Shown: positions 9,421 to 18,873 of the stretch, piece after piece
Layout: each line of letters begins with the position of its first letter
Numbering within the stretch: position 1 is the first letter of the stretch
NCBI RefSeq assembly: GCF_011694815.1
Contig: NZ_CP050177.1
Coordinates: 2,469,001 to 2,533,000 of the forward strand
From: Streptomyces liangshanensis
GTDB taxonomy: Bacteria; Actinomycetota; Actinomycetes; Streptomycetales; Streptomycetaceae
DNA: 64,000 nucleotides
Direction of reading: 5' to 3'
Translations under genes and position numbers: made by a program
Notes under the pieces: model-generated
The model's input: the letters and a program-made list of their open reading frames with translations, nothing else
What the model was told of the DNA's origin: nothing
Database searches by the model: none

Positions 9421-10064
9421 TTGGCCACCTCGAGGTCGGGTACCACCTTGCGGAGCTCGGCCGCGTCGAGCGAACCGGCCCGCAGCAGCACGGGGACCTT
9501 GCCGGTGACGTCCACGATCGAGGACGGGACGATGCCGGGCGTCGGGCCGCCGTCGAGGTAGACGGAGACGGAGTCCCCGAGCATCTCCTGGGCGGCGTCG
9601 CAGTCCTCGGGAGCCGGGTGTCCCGTGAGGTTGGCGCTGGAGACGGCCATCGGGCCGACCTCCGTGAGCAGTTCGATGGCGACGGGGTGCAGCGGCATGC
9701 GGATGGCGACCGTGCCCCGGGTGTCGCCGAGGTCCCACTGGAGGGACGGCTGGTGCTTGGCGACGAGGGTGAGCGCGCCCGGCCAGAAGGCGTCGACCAG
9801 TTCCCAGGCCTGCTCGGAGAAGTCCGTGACGAGGCCGTGGAGGGTGTTCGGGGAGCCGATCAGGACAGGGGTGGGCATGTTGCGTCCGCGCCCCTTGGCG
9901 TCGAGCAGGTCGGCGACGGCCTCGGCGCTGAAGGCGTCCGCGCCGATGCCGTAGACGGTGTCGGTGGGCAGCACGACCAGCTCACCGCGGCGAATCGCCG
10001 ACGCGGCCTCACGCAGACCCGTCGTACGGTCGGTCGCGTCGTTGCAGTCGTATCGCCGTGCCAT
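9417..10064 (-). CDS. L-threonylcarbamoyladenylate synthase (TsaC/Sua5 family)
   Basis: The enzyme makes threonylcarbamoyl-AMP from threonine, bicarbonate and ATP, the first step of t6A37 modification of ANN-decoding tRNAs. The 215-residue protein carries the YrdC-domain landmarks: PTDTVYGIGADA, the KGR motif (DAKGRGRNMP), WPGALTL, the TVAIRMP segment and SSANLTGHP. It lacks the C-terminal Sua5 domain, so it is TsaC-sized. The ATG is preceded by AGGAG at 9 nt. It lies 55 bp after prmC and overlaps the next gene, fitting a translation-related operon prfA-prmC-tsaC. Confidence 0.93.
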   Translation of the reverse strand: MARRYDCNDATDRTTGLREAASAIRRGELVVLPTDTVYGIGADAFSAEAVADLLDAKGRGRNMPTPVLIGSPNTLHGLVTDFSEQAWELVDAFWPGALTLVAKHQPSLQWDLGDTRGTVAIRMPLHPVAIELLTEVGPMAVSSANLTGHPAPEDCDAAQEMLGDSVSVYLDGGPTPGIVPSSIVDVTGKVPVLLRAGSLDAAELRKVVPDLEVAN

Positions 10065-10119
10065 CAGCCTGACTCCTCGTTCTTCGAAGCTCTGTGGGTG
10101 CCGCCAGGGGTCCGCGCGC

Positions 10120-11025
10120 TCACGGCATGGCCTTGCGGGCCGTGGCGAAGCGGGGGCGTTTGTTGAGGTCGGGGTGGTCCGCGGCGTCCGCCCAGCCGGA
10201 CTCCTCGCTGAAGATCCAGGGCACCTGGCCGCCCTGGGTGTCCGCGTGCTCGACGACGACGAGCCCGCCGGGCCGCAGCAGGCGGTGCGCGGTGCGCTCG
10301 ATGCCGCGGATCGTGTCGAGGCCGTCCTCGCCGGAGAAGAGTGCCATCTGCGGGTCGTGGTCCCGGGCCTCGGGGGCCACGTACTCCCACTCGGTGAGCG
10401 GGATGTACGGCGGGTTGGAGATGACCAGGTCGACCTGTCCGTCGAGCTCCGGGAGCGCCGTGAGGGCGTCTCCCTGGTGCACGGTGACCCGGGACCCCTC
10501 GGCGTTCTTGCGCGTCCACGTGAGGGCGTCCTCGGACAGCTCCACGGCGTGCACCCGCGAGCGGGGCACCTCCTGCGCCATGGCGAGCGCGATCGCGCCG
10601 GAGCCCGAGCAGAGGTCCACGATGAGCGGCTCGACGACGTCCATGGCCCGTACGGCGTCTATCGCCCAGCCGACGACCGACTCGGTCTCGGGGCGGGGGA
10701 CGAAGACCCCGGGGCCCACCTGGAGCTCCAGGTAGCGGAAGAAGGCGCGGCCGGTGATGTGCTGGAGCGGCTCGCGGGCCTCGCGGCGGGCGATGGCCTC
10801 CCAGTACCGGGCGTCGAAGTCCGTGTCCTTGACGTGGTGCAGCTCGCCCCGCTTGACGCTGTGCACGTAGGCGGCGAGCTCCTCCGCGTCGAAGCGCGGT
10901 GAGGGCACGCCCGCGTCGGCCAGCCGCTGGGTGGCCTGGGCCACCTCGGCGAGCAGCAGACTGCGGGGTGCGGGCCCGCGGCGGAGCCGCTGAGGGTCGC
11001 TGGGCCCCCCAGATGATGGCTGCAC
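10120..11025 (-). CDS. prmC: Peptide chain release factor N5-glutamine methyltransferase
   Basis: PrmC methylates the Gln of the GGQ motif in RF1/RF2 using S-adenosylmethionine. The 301-residue protein has the N-terminal helical recognition domain (GVPSPRFDAEELAA). The Rossmann methyltransferase domain follows, with the SAM-binding VDLCSGSGAIALA and the catalytic NPPYIP motif. I chose the GTG preceded by GGAGGAACCAGC, an ideal Shine-Dalgarno; it adds about 25 residues before the conserved LLLAEVAQATQRL. It follows its substrate gene prfA by 55 bp, the classic prfA-prmC arrangement. Confidence 0.93.
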   Translation of the reverse strand: MQPSSGGPSDPQRLRRGPAPRSLLLAEVAQATQRLADAGVPSPRFDAEELAAYVHSVKRGELHHVKDTDFDARYWEAIARREAREPLQHITGRAFFRYLELQVGPGVFVPRPETESVVGWAIDAVRAMDVVEPLIVDLCSGSGAIALAMAQEVPRSRVHAVELSEDALTWTRKNAEGSRVTVHQGDALTALPELDGQVDLVISNPPYIPLTEWEYVAPEARDHDPQMALFSGEDGLDTIRGIERTAHRLLRPGGLVVVEHADTQGGQVPWIFSEESGWADAADHPDLNKRPRFATARKAMP

Positions 11026-11080
11026 GCTGGTTCCTCCGGACTGCGAGAGTGGTCGGGGCGGGGAGTGGGTCGGGGACGGG

Positions 11081-12160
11081 TTACTGGGCGGCGGCGAGCT
11101 TGGCCGCGGAATCGGCGTCCACACAGGCCTGGATGACCGCGTCCAGCTCCCCGTCGAGCACCTGGTCCAAGTTGTACGCCTTGAAGCCGACGCGGTGGTC
11201 CGAGATCCGGTTTTCCGCGAAGTTGTACGTACGGATCTTCTCGGAGCGGTCGACCGTGCGTACCTGGCTGCGACGGACGTCCGAGGCGGCGAGGTCGGCC
11301 TCCTCCTGCGCGGCGGCGAGGAGCCGCGAGCGCAGGATGCGCATGGCCTGCTCCTTGTTCTGGAGCTGGCTCTTCTCGTTCTGGCAGGAGGCGACGACGC
11401 CGGTCGGCACGTGGGTGATGCGCACGGCGGAGTCGGTGGTGTTGACGGACTGGCCGCCGGGGCCCGAGGAGCGGTAGACGTCGATCCGCAGGTCGTTGGG
11501 GTTGATCTCGACCTCGATCTCCTCGGCCTCGGGGGTCACGAGGACACCGGCGGCGGAGGTGTGGATACGGCCCTGGGACTCGGTGGCGGGCACGCGCTGC
11601 ACGCGGTGCACGCCGCCCTCGTACTTGAGCCGGGCCCAGACGCCCTGTCCGGGCTCGGTGGCGCCGTTGCCGCCCTTGGTCTTCACGGCGACCTGGACGT
11701 CCTTGTAGCCGCCCAGCTCGGACTCGGTGGCGTCGATGATCTCGGTCTTCCAGCCGACGCGCTCGGCGTACCGCAGGTACATGCGGAGCAGGTCGCCGGC
11801 GAAGAGCGCGGACTCGTCGCCGCCCGCGCCCGCCTTCACCTCCAGGATGACGTCCTTGTCGTCGCTGGGGTCGCGGGGCACGAGCAGCAGGCGGAGCTTC
11901 TCGGTGAGCTGCTCGCGCTGCTTCTCCAGGTCCTTGACCTCGGCGGCGAAGTCGGGGTCGTCGACCGCGAACTCGCGGGCCGTCCCGATGTCGTCCCCGG
12001 TCTGCTTCCAGGAGCGGTACGTGGTGATGATCGGAGTGAGCTCGGCGTAACGCTTGTTGAGCTTGCGCGCGTTGGCCTGGTCCTGGTGGACCGACGGGTC
12101 GGCGAGCTTCTTCTCCAGATCGGCGTGCTCGCCGATCAGTTCCTCGACCGCCTCGAACAT
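11081..12160 (-). CDS. prfA: Peptide chain release factor 1
   Basis: RF1 recognises UAA and UAG in the ribosomal A site and triggers peptidyl-tRNA hydrolysis. The 359-residue protein shows the N-terminal helical domain ([19 protein letters not shown]), the [15 protein letters not shown] segment, the codon-recognition tripeptide PAT in [14 protein letters not shown], and the catalytic [15 protein letters not shown]. The PAT tripeptide marks RF1; RF2 has SPF. The start is the ATG of the conserved N-terminus although the frame is open further upstream. It lies between rpmE and prmC. Confidence 0.97.
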   Translation of the reverse strand: MFEAVEELIGEHADLEKKLADPSVHQDQANARKLNKRYAELTPIITTYRSWKQTGDDIGTAREFAVDDPDFAAEVKDLEKQREQLTEKLRLLLVPRDPSDDKDVILEVKAGAGGDESALFAGDLLRMYLRYAERVGWKTEIIDATESELGGYKDVQVAVKTKGGNGATEPGQGVWARLKYEGGVHRVQRVPATESQGRIHTSAAGVLVTPEAEEIEVEINPNDLRIDVYRSSGPGGQSVNTTDSAVRITHVPTGVVASCQNEKSQLQNKEQAMRILRSRLLAAAQEEADLAASDVRRSQVRTVDRSEKIRTYNFAENRISDHRVGFKAYNLDQVLDGELDAVIQACVDADSAAKLAAAQ

Positions 12161-12278
12161 CGGGGTCTCCTGGGTTGATGCGAAAGTGCTGCGCACGGGT
12201 TGCGAAGGTGCTTCGGGACGCCAAAGCGCCGGTCTCGATGCCCGGGAGAGGGCACCGAGGACCGGCGCGGGTTGCTCG

Positions 12279-12500
12279 CTACTTCTTGGCGGCGGCGGCC
12301 TTGCCGAAGCGGGCCTCGAAGCGGGCCACGCGGCCACCGGTGTCGAGGATCTTCTGCTTGCCCGTGTAGAACGGGTGGCACTCGGAGCAGAGGTCGGCGC
12401 GGATGGTGCCCGACTCGATCGTGCTCCGGGTGGTGAACGAGGCACCGCAGGTGCAGCTGACCTGGGTCTCGACGTACGCGGGGTGGGTGTCGCGCTTCAA
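12279..12500 (-). CDS. rpmE: 50S ribosomal protein L31 (zinc-containing form)
   Basis: This 73-residue large-subunit protein has four Cys in the L31 C+ arrangement (CTC near residues 16-18 and CSEC near 37-40), so it binds zinc. The start is TTG: minus-strand AGGAGA lies 6 nt before TTG AAG CGC GAC, giving [13 protein letters not shown] stem-loop sits directly upstream of the ribosome-binding site. The prfA-rpmE neighbourhood is conserved in actinobacteria. Confidence 0.96.
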   Translation of the reverse strand: MKRDTHPAYVETQVSCTCGASFTTRSTIESGTIRADLCSECHPFYTGKQKILDTGGRVARFEARFGKAAAAKK

Positions 12501-12518
12501 GGTGTCTCCTAGGGAACA

Positions 12519-12537
12519 TCCCCGCCGGGGGCGGGGA
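12519..12537 (-). other. Stem-loop in the rpmE leader
   Basis: TCCCCGCC, a 3-nt loop, then GGCGGGGA form a perfect 8-bp stem ending a few bases before the rpmE Shine-Dalgarno. It could be a terminator remnant or a leader structure used in r-protein autoregulation. The rest of the 192-bp gap 12501-12692 shows no gene. Confidence 0.45.
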
Positions 12538-12692
12538 AGGCTCCGGGTCGCACGTGCTGAGTGCTCGTACGTGAACCGGGGCCGACGAGCCAGTCTGCCA
12601 GGACCGGCCGCATCTGCCCAAACCGGGGGGCGCCCGGATGTATTCCGGGGGGCGTACCGGTGGCGGGCGCGTACGGGCGGCGGGGGCGCGCG

Positions 12693-13793
12693 TCAGCCGC
12701 CCTCGACGACCCGGCCCACGTTCTCCTTGTCGCCCGCCGAGTCCTTGGTGGCGGACGCCGGGATCGGGCGGTCGTGCGCGAGGGCCGTCCAGACCTGCTT
12801 CGACTCCTTCGCCAGCGGCAGTACGCGGTTCTCGTCGGCCGGGTCGTAGCGCACCGGCAGCGTGATCATCTTGAGGTTCTTGCCGCCGATGTCCTTGAGG
12901 CCGCCGGCGAAACCGATCAGTTTGTTCACCGAGTCGAGCTGGGAGTCGGGGGTGATCGCGCTGGTCGCCGTGTCGGCGAGGTCGAAGAGCTTCTTGGGGT
13001 TGCTGAACACCCCGACGCTCTTGATCTGGCTGATCAGCGACTTGATGAAGATCTGCTGGAGCTGGATACGGCCCAGGTCGCTGCCGTCGCCGATGCTGTG
13101 CCGGGTCCTGACGAGCCCGAGCGCCTGCTCCCCGTGGAGCGTGTGCGTGCCGGCGGCGAGCTTGAGGTGGCTCTTGGGGTCGTCGATGGCCCGCGTCGTG
13201 GTGATCTTCACCCCGCCCAGCTCGTCGATGATCTTCTTGAAGCCGGTGAAGTCGACCTCGATGTAGTGGTCCATGCGGATGCCGGACATCGACTCGACGG
13301 TCTTGACCGCGCAGGCGGGCCCGCCGGCCTCGTACGCGCTGTTGAACATGACGAGGTGCTGGGGCGGCACCCGGTGGCCCTTGGAGTCGGTGCACGCGGG
13401 CCGGTCCACCAGGGTGTCCCGCGGTATGGACACCACGCTGGCCTTCTTGTGGCCCTTGTAGACGTGCACGACCATCGCCGTGTCCGACCGGGCCGTACCG
13501 CTGTCGCGGCCGTACTCGTCGTTCTTCCCGGCCCGGGAGTCCGACCCGAGGACCAGGATGTCCTCGGAGCCGTTGTCGACGTTGTGGGGGCGCGCGGTGC
13601 CGAGCTGGGCGTTGATGTCGACGCCCTTGATGTTGCCGTTCAGCTTGAAGTACACGTACGTGAGACCGCCGCCGCAGACCACGAGCAGGGCGGCCAGGCA
13701 CCACACCAGGACGACGACCGGCCGGCGGTGCTTGCCGGGCGCCCTGTGGCGTCTGCCACGGGCCCCTACGGGCCCCCCGCTCGGTTCGGTCAT
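12693..13793 (-). CDS. LytR-CpsA-Psr (LCP) family cell-wall polymer ligase
   Basis: LCP enzymes move undecaprenyl-pyrophosphate-linked glycopolymers (teichoic acid, capsule and similar) onto peptidoglycan outside the membrane. The 366-residue protein has a basic cytoplasmic N-terminus, one membrane helix (about 27-49: VVVLVWCLAALLVVCGGGL) and an extracellular LCP domain. Visible motifs are LGSDSRAG, SDTAMVVHV, VSIPRDT, FNSAYEAGG and VRTRHSIGDGSDLGR, whose Arg and Asp residues bind the pyrophosphate. The ATG has GAGGAG 4 nt upstream. The WecA-like transferase about 6 kb away could supply the lipid-linked substrate; that link is inference. Confidence 0.92.
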   Translation of the reverse strand: MTEPSGGPVGARGRRHRAPGKHRRPVVVLVWCLAALLVVCGGGLTYVYFKLNGNIKGVDINAQLGTARPHNVDNGSEDILVLGSDSRAGKNDEYGRDSGTARSDTAMVVHVYKGHKKASVVSIPRDTLVDRPACTDSKGHRVPPQHLVMFNSAYEAGGPACAVKTVESMSGIRMDHYIEVDFTGFKKIIDELGGVKITTTRAIDDPKSHLKLAAGTHTLHGEQALGLVRTRHSIGDGSDLGRIQLQQIFIKSLISQIKSVGVFSNPKKLFDLADTATSAITPDSQLDSVNKLIGFAGGLKDIGGKNLKMITLPVRYDPADENRVLPLAKESKQVWTALAHDRPIPASATKDSAGDKENVGRVVEGG

Positions 13794-13953
13794 GGATCTC
13801 CTCGGTCCGTGGTGCCGGTCCCGCCGCCTCCCGCCGGGGCCGTCCGGGCCGCCGGGGCCCGAAACCGGCCGTTTCTCGCCACCGGGCTGTTTATCGTCAC
13901 ATATACAGACGGTGAAGGACCACGCGGGGTTCCACAACCGGGCAGAACGCGCG

Positions 13954-13986
13954 GAACCGCCCCGGCACGGGGTGCCGGGGCGGTTC
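13954..13986 (-). terminator. Strong hairpin terminator downstream of rho
   Basis: GAACCGCCCCGGCAC, a GGG loop, then the exact complement form a perfect 15-bp stem starting about 26 bp after the rho stop. It separates rho from the LCP gene. There is no U-run, which is common for Streptomyces terminators. Confidence 0.85.
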
Positions 13987-14012
13987 TGGGGAGCGTACGA
14001 GCGGCGGAACCG

Positions 14013-16115
14013 TCAGTCGTTGCCGTTGCCCGGCGTCGTCTTCTGGATCTGCAGCAGGAACTCCGCGTTCGACTTCGTCTGCTTCATCTTGTCCAGGAGC
14101 AGTTCGATCGAGGACTGCTGGTCGAGGGCGTGCAGCACCCGGCGCAGCTTCCAGACGACGGCGAGCTCGTCGCTGCCGAGCAGGATCTCTTCCTTACGGG
14201 TGGAGGACGCGTCCACGTCCACCGCCGGGAAGATGCGCTTGTCGGAGAGCTTCCGGTCGAGCTTGAGCTCCATGTTGCCGGTGCCCTTGAACTCCTCGAA
14301 GATCACCTCGTCCATGCGCGAGCCGGTCTCCACGAGCGCGGTGGCGAGGATGGTCAGCGAGCCGCCGTCCTCGATGTTGCGCGCCGCGCCGAAGAAGCGC
14401 TTCGGCGGGTAGAGCGCGGTCGAGTCGACACCACCGGACAGGATGCGTCCCGAGGCGGGCGCGGCGAGGTTGTACGCACGGCCCAGTCGGGTGATCGAGT
14501 CCAGCAGGACGACCACGTCGTGACCCAGCTCGACCAGGCGCTTCGCCCGCTCGATGGCCAGCTCGGCGACGGTGGTGTGGTCCTCGGCCGGGCGGTCGAA
14601 GGTCGAGGAGATGACCTCGCCCTTGACCGACCGCTGCATGTCGGTGACCTCTTCGGGCCGCTCGTCCACGAGCACGACCATCAGGTGGCACTCGGGGCTG
14701 TTGACCGTGATCGCGTTGGCGATGGCCTGGAGGATCATGGTCTTACCGGTCTTCGGCGGGGCCACGATCAGACCGCGCTGGCCCTTGCCGATGGGGGCGA
14801 CGAGGTCGATGATCCGCGTCGTCAGCACCCCGGGGTCGGTCTCCAGGCGGAGCCGGTCCTGCGGGTAGAGCGGGGTCAGCTTCTGGAACTCGGGACGGCC
14901 GCGGCCGGAGTCGGCGCCCATGCCGTTCGCGGAGTCGAGCCGGACGAGCGCGTTGAACTTCTCGCGGCGCTCGCCGTCCTTGGGCTGGCGCACCGCGCCG
15001 GTGACGTGGTCACCCTTGCGCAGGCCGTTCTTGCGGACCTGGGCGAGGGACACGTACACGTCGTTGGGACCCGGCAGGTAGCCGGAGGTCCTGATGAACG
15101 CGTAGTTGTCGAGGATGTCGAGGATGCCCGCGACGGGGATCAGCACGTCGTCGTCGGCGACCTGCGGCTGGTCGGGGCCGAACTCCTCGCGGCCACGGCG
15201 CCCGCGGCGGTCGCGGTAGCGTCCGCGACGGCCCCTGCGGCCGCCCGCCTCGTCGTCGTAGTCGTCCTGGGGGCCGTTGTTCTGCGGGCCGGTGTTCTGG
15301 GGGCCCGCCTGGGCCGGGGCGCCCGCGCCGCGGTTGTCGCGCTGCTGGCGCTGGCCGCCGCCCTGGCCGCCCTGCTGCTGGCCGCCCTGCTCGTCGCCCT
15401 TGCCCCGGCGGTCGCGCTGGCGGTCACGGCGGTCGCCGCGCTCGCCGCGGTCCCGCTCGCCGCGCTGGCCGCGGTCCTGGCGGCCCTGCCGGCCGTCGGC
15501 GTCGCCCTGGCCGTTCACCTGCGCGTTCGCCTGGGCGGACACGGAGACGGCGGCCTCGGCCTTGGTGTCGGGCTGCGCCTCGACCTTGACGTCGGCCGGC
15601 GCGGCCTCGGTCCTGGTGTCGGTCCTCGCCTCGGAACGGGCGCCCTCGGGGCTGCCCGCCTGGGCGGTGGCCCGGCGGCGGCGGCGCTCGCCCGCGGGCT
15701 GGTCGTCGCTGGCCGGCTGACCCGGGATGTCGATCTGCTGCTGGGCGACGGCCTGCTCGGCCTGGGGCGCCGCGGCGGCGGCCGCCGACTCGCCCGTACG
15801 GGCCTTGGAGGTGGCGCGGCGCTTCGGCTTGGCCTCGCCGTCGGAGCCGCCGGTCTCGGCGCTCTTCGGCGCGGACGCGGAACCGGCCTGCGTCTCCTTG
15901 ATGACCTCGATCAGCTGGCTCTTGCGCATCCGCGCGGTGCCCCTGATGCCGAGGCCGGACGCGACCTGCTGAAGCTCGGCCAGGACCATGCCCTCAAGGC
16001 CGGTGCCGGAGCGGCGGCGCCGTGCGGTGGTGCCAGTGGCAGCACCTTCGGCGGGCGCGGTCGTGTCGACGCTGTTGTCGGCAGTCACGCCCATCAGATC
16101 GGTGGTGTCGCTCAC
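14013..16115 (-). CDS. rho: Transcription termination factor Rho with large disordered insert
   Basis: Rho is the hexameric RNA-dependent ATPase that ends transcription. The 700-residue protein has a SAP-like Rho_N region ([19 protein letters not shown]). An acidic/basic low-complexity insert of about 230 residues follows, rich in R, G, Q and D (for example [25 protein letters not shown]). Then come the cold-shock-like primary RNA site ([21 protein letters not shown]) and the motor domain with Walker A APPKTGKT (about 452-459), [13 protein letters not shown] and the Q/R-loop region. Insert-bearing Rho is typical of actinobacteria. The start is the GTG after AAGGA-CCCTTC; no family sequence lies upstream. 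Confidence 0.97.
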   Translation of the reverse strand: MSDTTDLMGVTADNSVDTTAPAEGAATGTTARRRRSGTGLEGMVLAELQQVASGLGIRGTARMRKSQLIEVIKETQAGSASAPKSAETGGSDGEAKPKRRATSKARTGESAAAAAAPQAEQAVAQQQIDIPGQPASDDQPAGERRRRRATAQAGSPEGARSEARTDTRTEAAPADVKVEAQPDTKAEAAVSVSAQANAQVNGQGDADGRQGRQDRGQRGERDRGERGDRRDRQRDRRGKGDEQGGQQQGGQGGGQRQQRDNRGAGAPAQAGPQNTGPQNNGPQDDYDDEAGGRRGRRGRYRDRRGRRGREEFGPDQPQVADDDVLIPVAGILDILDNYAFIRTSGYLPGPNDVYVSLAQVRKNGLRKGDHVTGAVRQPKDGERREKFNALVRLDSANGMGADSGRGRPEFQKLTPLYPQDRLRLETDPGVLTTRIIDLVAPIGKGQRGLIVAPPKTGKTMILQAIANAITVNSPECHLMVVLVDERPEEVTDMQRSVKGEVISSTFDRPAEDHTTVAELAIERAKRLVELGHDVVVLLDSITRLGRAYNLAAPASGRILSGGVDSTALYPPKRFFGAARNIEDGGSLTILATALVETGSRMDEVIFEEFKGTGNMELKLDRKLSDKRIFPAVDVDASSTRKEEILLGSDELAVVWKLRRVLHALDQQSSIELLLDKMKQTKSNAEFLLQIQKTTPGNGND

Positions 16116-16498
16116 GAAGGGTCCTTCCCTGGAGCGGACGTCGGCCTTCTGGCTCGGCGACCGGTTGTGCTGTCCGGCTGCGGTCCCATCTTGTGGACCG
16201 TGCCGGGGCGGTGGTCCCGCCGGGTACGGCGGAGAAACATGCGTACGTGCCATGGGTCCGGCCCGAGGTCCCCCTGCTCGGCCCACCGCTGGGAAAAACG
16301 GGGGGTGTCGTGCCGGTTCCGGTGCGTGCTCAAAACTGCTCAGGCAGGCTGCTCAGGCAGTTGGGGAGGCTCCCGGAAGAAAGGTGGTCCCGAAACGGGA
16401 CACGAAGCACCGCGCCTGAAAGACGTCGGTTGCAGACTTGAGGTTAACACTACCGGCTCCAACAAACATTCCCCCTCTCACTCACCGGCAATCCCGGC
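16116..16498 (-). promoter_or_regulatory. Long rho leader and thrB-rho intergenic region
   Basis: No gene is visible in these 383 bp. The minus strand holds a -10-like TAGTGT at about 16447-16452, which would give a leader of roughly 325 nt. Within it lie two direct copies of an 11-bp CTGCCTGAGCA element (around 16331-16361) followed by TTTT. Rho genes are often attenuated by Rho itself in such leaders. No good -35 hexamer was found. Confidence 0.5.
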
Positions 16499-17449
16499 TC
16501 ACGGGCCTTCCGGCCCCTGTGCCTGGGCCCGGTCGGGCCCGAGCGGCAGTACACACGCGCCTCCGGCGTCGAGGGACAGCCGGTTCGCCGCCCAGCCCTC
16601 GCCCGCCAGTCGCGCGACCTTGTCCGCCGCGCCGTCCTCGGCCAGCGCGAGGACCGTGGGGCCCGCGCCGGAGATGACCGCGGGGACGCCGTCCGCGCGC
16701 AGCCGGTTGACGAGCGCGACGCTCTCCGGCATCGCCGGGGCCCGGTAGTCCTGGTGCAGCCGGTCCTCGGTGGCGGGCAGCAGCAGCTCGGGACGCCTGG
16801 TCAGCGCCTCGACGAGCAGCGCGGCACGACCGGCGTTGACGGCCGCGTCCACATGGGGGACGGAGCGCGGGAGCAGCCCGCGCGCCGTCTCCGTCAGCAC
16901 GGGCCGGCCGGGCACGAAGACCACCGGAACGATGGAACGGGCCGGTTCCATCCGGATGGCGCGGGCCGCTCCCCCGTCCGTCCAGGCCAGGGTGAACCCG
17001 CCCAGCAGGCACGCCGCGACGTTGTCGGGGTGTCCCTCGATCTCGCTCGCCAGCTCCAGCAACGACGCGTCGTCCAGGCGGGCGTCGCCGCCTATGGTCA
17101 CCGCGCGGGCGGCGAGGATGCCGGCGCAGATGGCCGCCGACGACGAGCCGAGCCCGCGGCCGTGCGGGATGCGGTTGGCGCACACGACCTCCAGGCCGCG
17201 CGGCTGTCCCCCGAGCAGGTCGAAGGCGGTGCGCAGGGACCGTACGAGCAGGTGGTTCTCGTCGCGGGGAAGCGTGTCCGCGCCCTCGCCCGCGATGTCG
17301 ATGTGCAGGCCGGAGTCGGCGACGCGGACGACCACGTCGTCGTACAGCCCCAGCGACAGGCCGAAGGCGTCGAAGCCGGGACCGAGGTTGGCGCTGGTGG
17401 CGGGGGTGCGCACCCGTACGGCGGCGGCGCGGAACGAGGGACCGGCCAT
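16499..17449 (-). CDS. thrB: Homoserine kinase (GHMP family)
   Basis: ThrB phosphorylates L-homoserine to O-phosphohomoserine, the penultimate step to threonine. The 316-residue protein has the GHMP landmarks: VRTPATSANLGPGFDAFGL near the N-terminus, the ATP-binding PHGRGLGSSSAAICAG (about 100-115), and the C-terminal VISGAGPTVLAL. The ATG follows AAGGAG with a rather long 13-nt spacer. It is third in the order hom-thrC-thrB, separated from thrC by 325 bp with unusual repeats, so it may have its own control. Confidence 0.95.
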   Translation of the reverse strand: MAGPSFRAAAVRVRTPATSANLGPGFDAFGLSLGLYDDVVVRVADSGLHIDIAGEGADTLPRDENHLLVRSLRTAFDLLGGQPRGLEVVCANRIPHGRGLGSSSAAICAGILAARAVTIGGDARLDDASLLELASEIEGHPDNVAACLLGGFTLAWTDGGAARAIRMEPARSIVPVVFVPGRPVLTETARGLLPRSVPHVDAAVNAGRAALLVEALTRRPELLLPATEDRLHQDYRAPAMPESVALVNRLRADGVPAVISGAGPTVLALAEDGAADKVARLAGEGWAANRLSLDAGGACVLPLGPDRAQAQGPEGP

Positions 17450-17774
17450 CGCTCTGACGACTCTCCTTGACTGCGGGACCTGCGTGGGGATCTGCGGGCA
17501 CTGCGGGAAATACGGGGCGTGCGTGAGGATCTGCGGAACGGCGGGATTTCGGCGGTACGACGGTATACCGGACGCCCGGGCCGCGGGGTCGACAGCGCGG
17601 CAGCACGTTGCGGCACGGCGGGTTGGCCACAGCCTATCGAAGGAAGGTTCCATGGCGACATAGGGCGCACAGGAGGCGCACGATGCGTGTCGCGTGCCTG
17701 CGTGTGCGCCTGTGACCATGGTGTCCCGGAGGGGCCTCCCGGAGGCGGCCCGCCCGGGACGGGCCGGACAGGAT
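17450..17774 (-). promoter_or_regulatory. thrC-thrB intergenic region with CCGCAG repeats
   Basis: No convincing gene lies in these 325 bp. On the minus strand, approaching thrB, there is a run of near-copies: CCGCAGATCC occurs twice (about 38 bp apart) and CCCGCAG at least three more times, the last just before AAGGAG. The far end, after the thrC stop, is rich in GGGACGGGCC-type short inverted repeats that may terminate thrC. Function is unknown. Confidence 0.45.
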
Positions 17775-18866
17775 CTACGCGTCCGCCAGGCCCAGCCGGC
17801 GGGCGGCGACCGCGGCGTCGACGGGGACGACGGACGGCTGCGGGGCGCCTGCAGTGGCCCATTCCGGGTCCTTGAGGCCGTTGCCGGTGACCGTGCAGAC
17901 GATGCGCTGGCCGGGGTCGACCTTGCCCTCGTCGACGGCCTTGAGCAGTCCGGCGACGGAGGCGGCCGAGGCGGGTTCCACGAACACACCCTCCTGCGCG
18001 GCCAACAGGCGGTAGGCGGACAGGATCTGGCGGTCCGTCACCTCGTCGATGAACCCGCCGGACTCGTCACGCGCGTCGAGCGCGAACTGCCAGGACGCCG
18101 GGTTGCCGATCCGGATCGCGGTGGCGACGGTGTGCGGGTCCTTGACGACCTCGCCGCGCACGATCGGGGCCGAACCGGACGCCTGGAAGCCCCACATACG
18201 CGGGGTACGGCCGGCCGGCCCGTTCGCGGCGTACTCGGTGTAACCCTTCCAGTACGCCGTGATGTTGCCGGCGTTCCCGACGGGCAGCACATGGATGTCG
18301 GGGGCGTCGCCGAGCGCGTCCACGATCTCGAACGCGGCGGTCTTCTGACCCTCGATACGTACCGGATTGACCGAATTGACCAGGGCCACCGGGTAGTTGT
18401 CGGAGAGCGAGCGGGCCAGCGTCAGGCAGTCGTCGAAGTTGCCCTCGACCTGGAGGATCTTGGCGCCGTGGACGAGGGCCTGGCCCATCTTGCCCAGCGC
18501 GATCTTGCCCTGCGGTACGAGCACGGCGCAGACCATGCCGGCGCGGACCGCGTACGCGGCGGCCGACGCCGAGGTGTTGCCGGTGGAGGCGCAGATGACC
18601 GCCTTCGCGCCCTCCTCCGCGGCCCGGGTGATCGCCATGGTCATGCCGCGGTCCTTGAAGGAACCGGTGGGGTTGGCGCCCTCGACCTTGAGATGCACCT
18701 CACACCCCGTGCGCTCCGACAGCACCTGCGCGGGGACCAGGGGCGTACCGCCCTCCCGGAGGGTGATGACGGCCGCGCCGTCCGTCACCGGGAGGCGGTC
18801 CCGGTACTCCTCGATGATGCCGCGCCACTGATGGGTACCCCGCTGGGTGCCGATGCTGGTGGTCAT
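17775..18866 (-). CDS. thrC: Threonine synthase
   Basis: This PLP enzyme converts O-phosphohomoserine to threonine. The 363-residue protein belongs to fold-type II: the PLP lysine lies in [13 protein letters not shown] (about residues 68-80), the phosphate loop in [14 protein letters not shown], and [17 protein letters not shown] is typical of the family. The ATG giving [16 protein letters not shown] is chosen; it is preceded by AAGGGA and lies 7 bp after the hom stop, so the two are cotranscribed and probably coupled. Confidence 0.96.
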   Translation of the reverse strand: MTTSIGTQRGTHQWRGIIEEYRDRLPVTDGAAVITLREGGTPLVPAQVLSERTGCEVHLKVEGANPTGSFKDRGMTMAITRAAEEGAKAVICASTGNTSASAAAYAVRAGMVCAVLVPQGKIALGKMGQALVHGAKILQVEGNFDDCLTLARSLSDNYPVALVNSVNPVRIEGQKTAAFEIVDALGDAPDIHVLPVGNAGNITAYWKGYTEYAANGPAGRTPRMWGFQASGSAPIVRGEVVKDPHTVATAIRIGNPASWQFALDARDESGGFIDEVTDRQILSAYRLLAAQEGVFVEPASAASVAGLLKAVDEGKVDPGQRIVCTVTGNGLKDPEWATAGAPQPSVVPVDAAVAARRLGLADA

Positions 18867-18873
18867 GGGTCCC

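Noticed and set aside
5848..16748. Very long plus-strand open frames (5848-9561 and 12561-16748) opposite the known genes
   Set aside because: They read R/G/D/A-rich nonsense without family motifs and lie exactly opposite well-recognised minus-strand genes; high G+C keeps antisense frames open.
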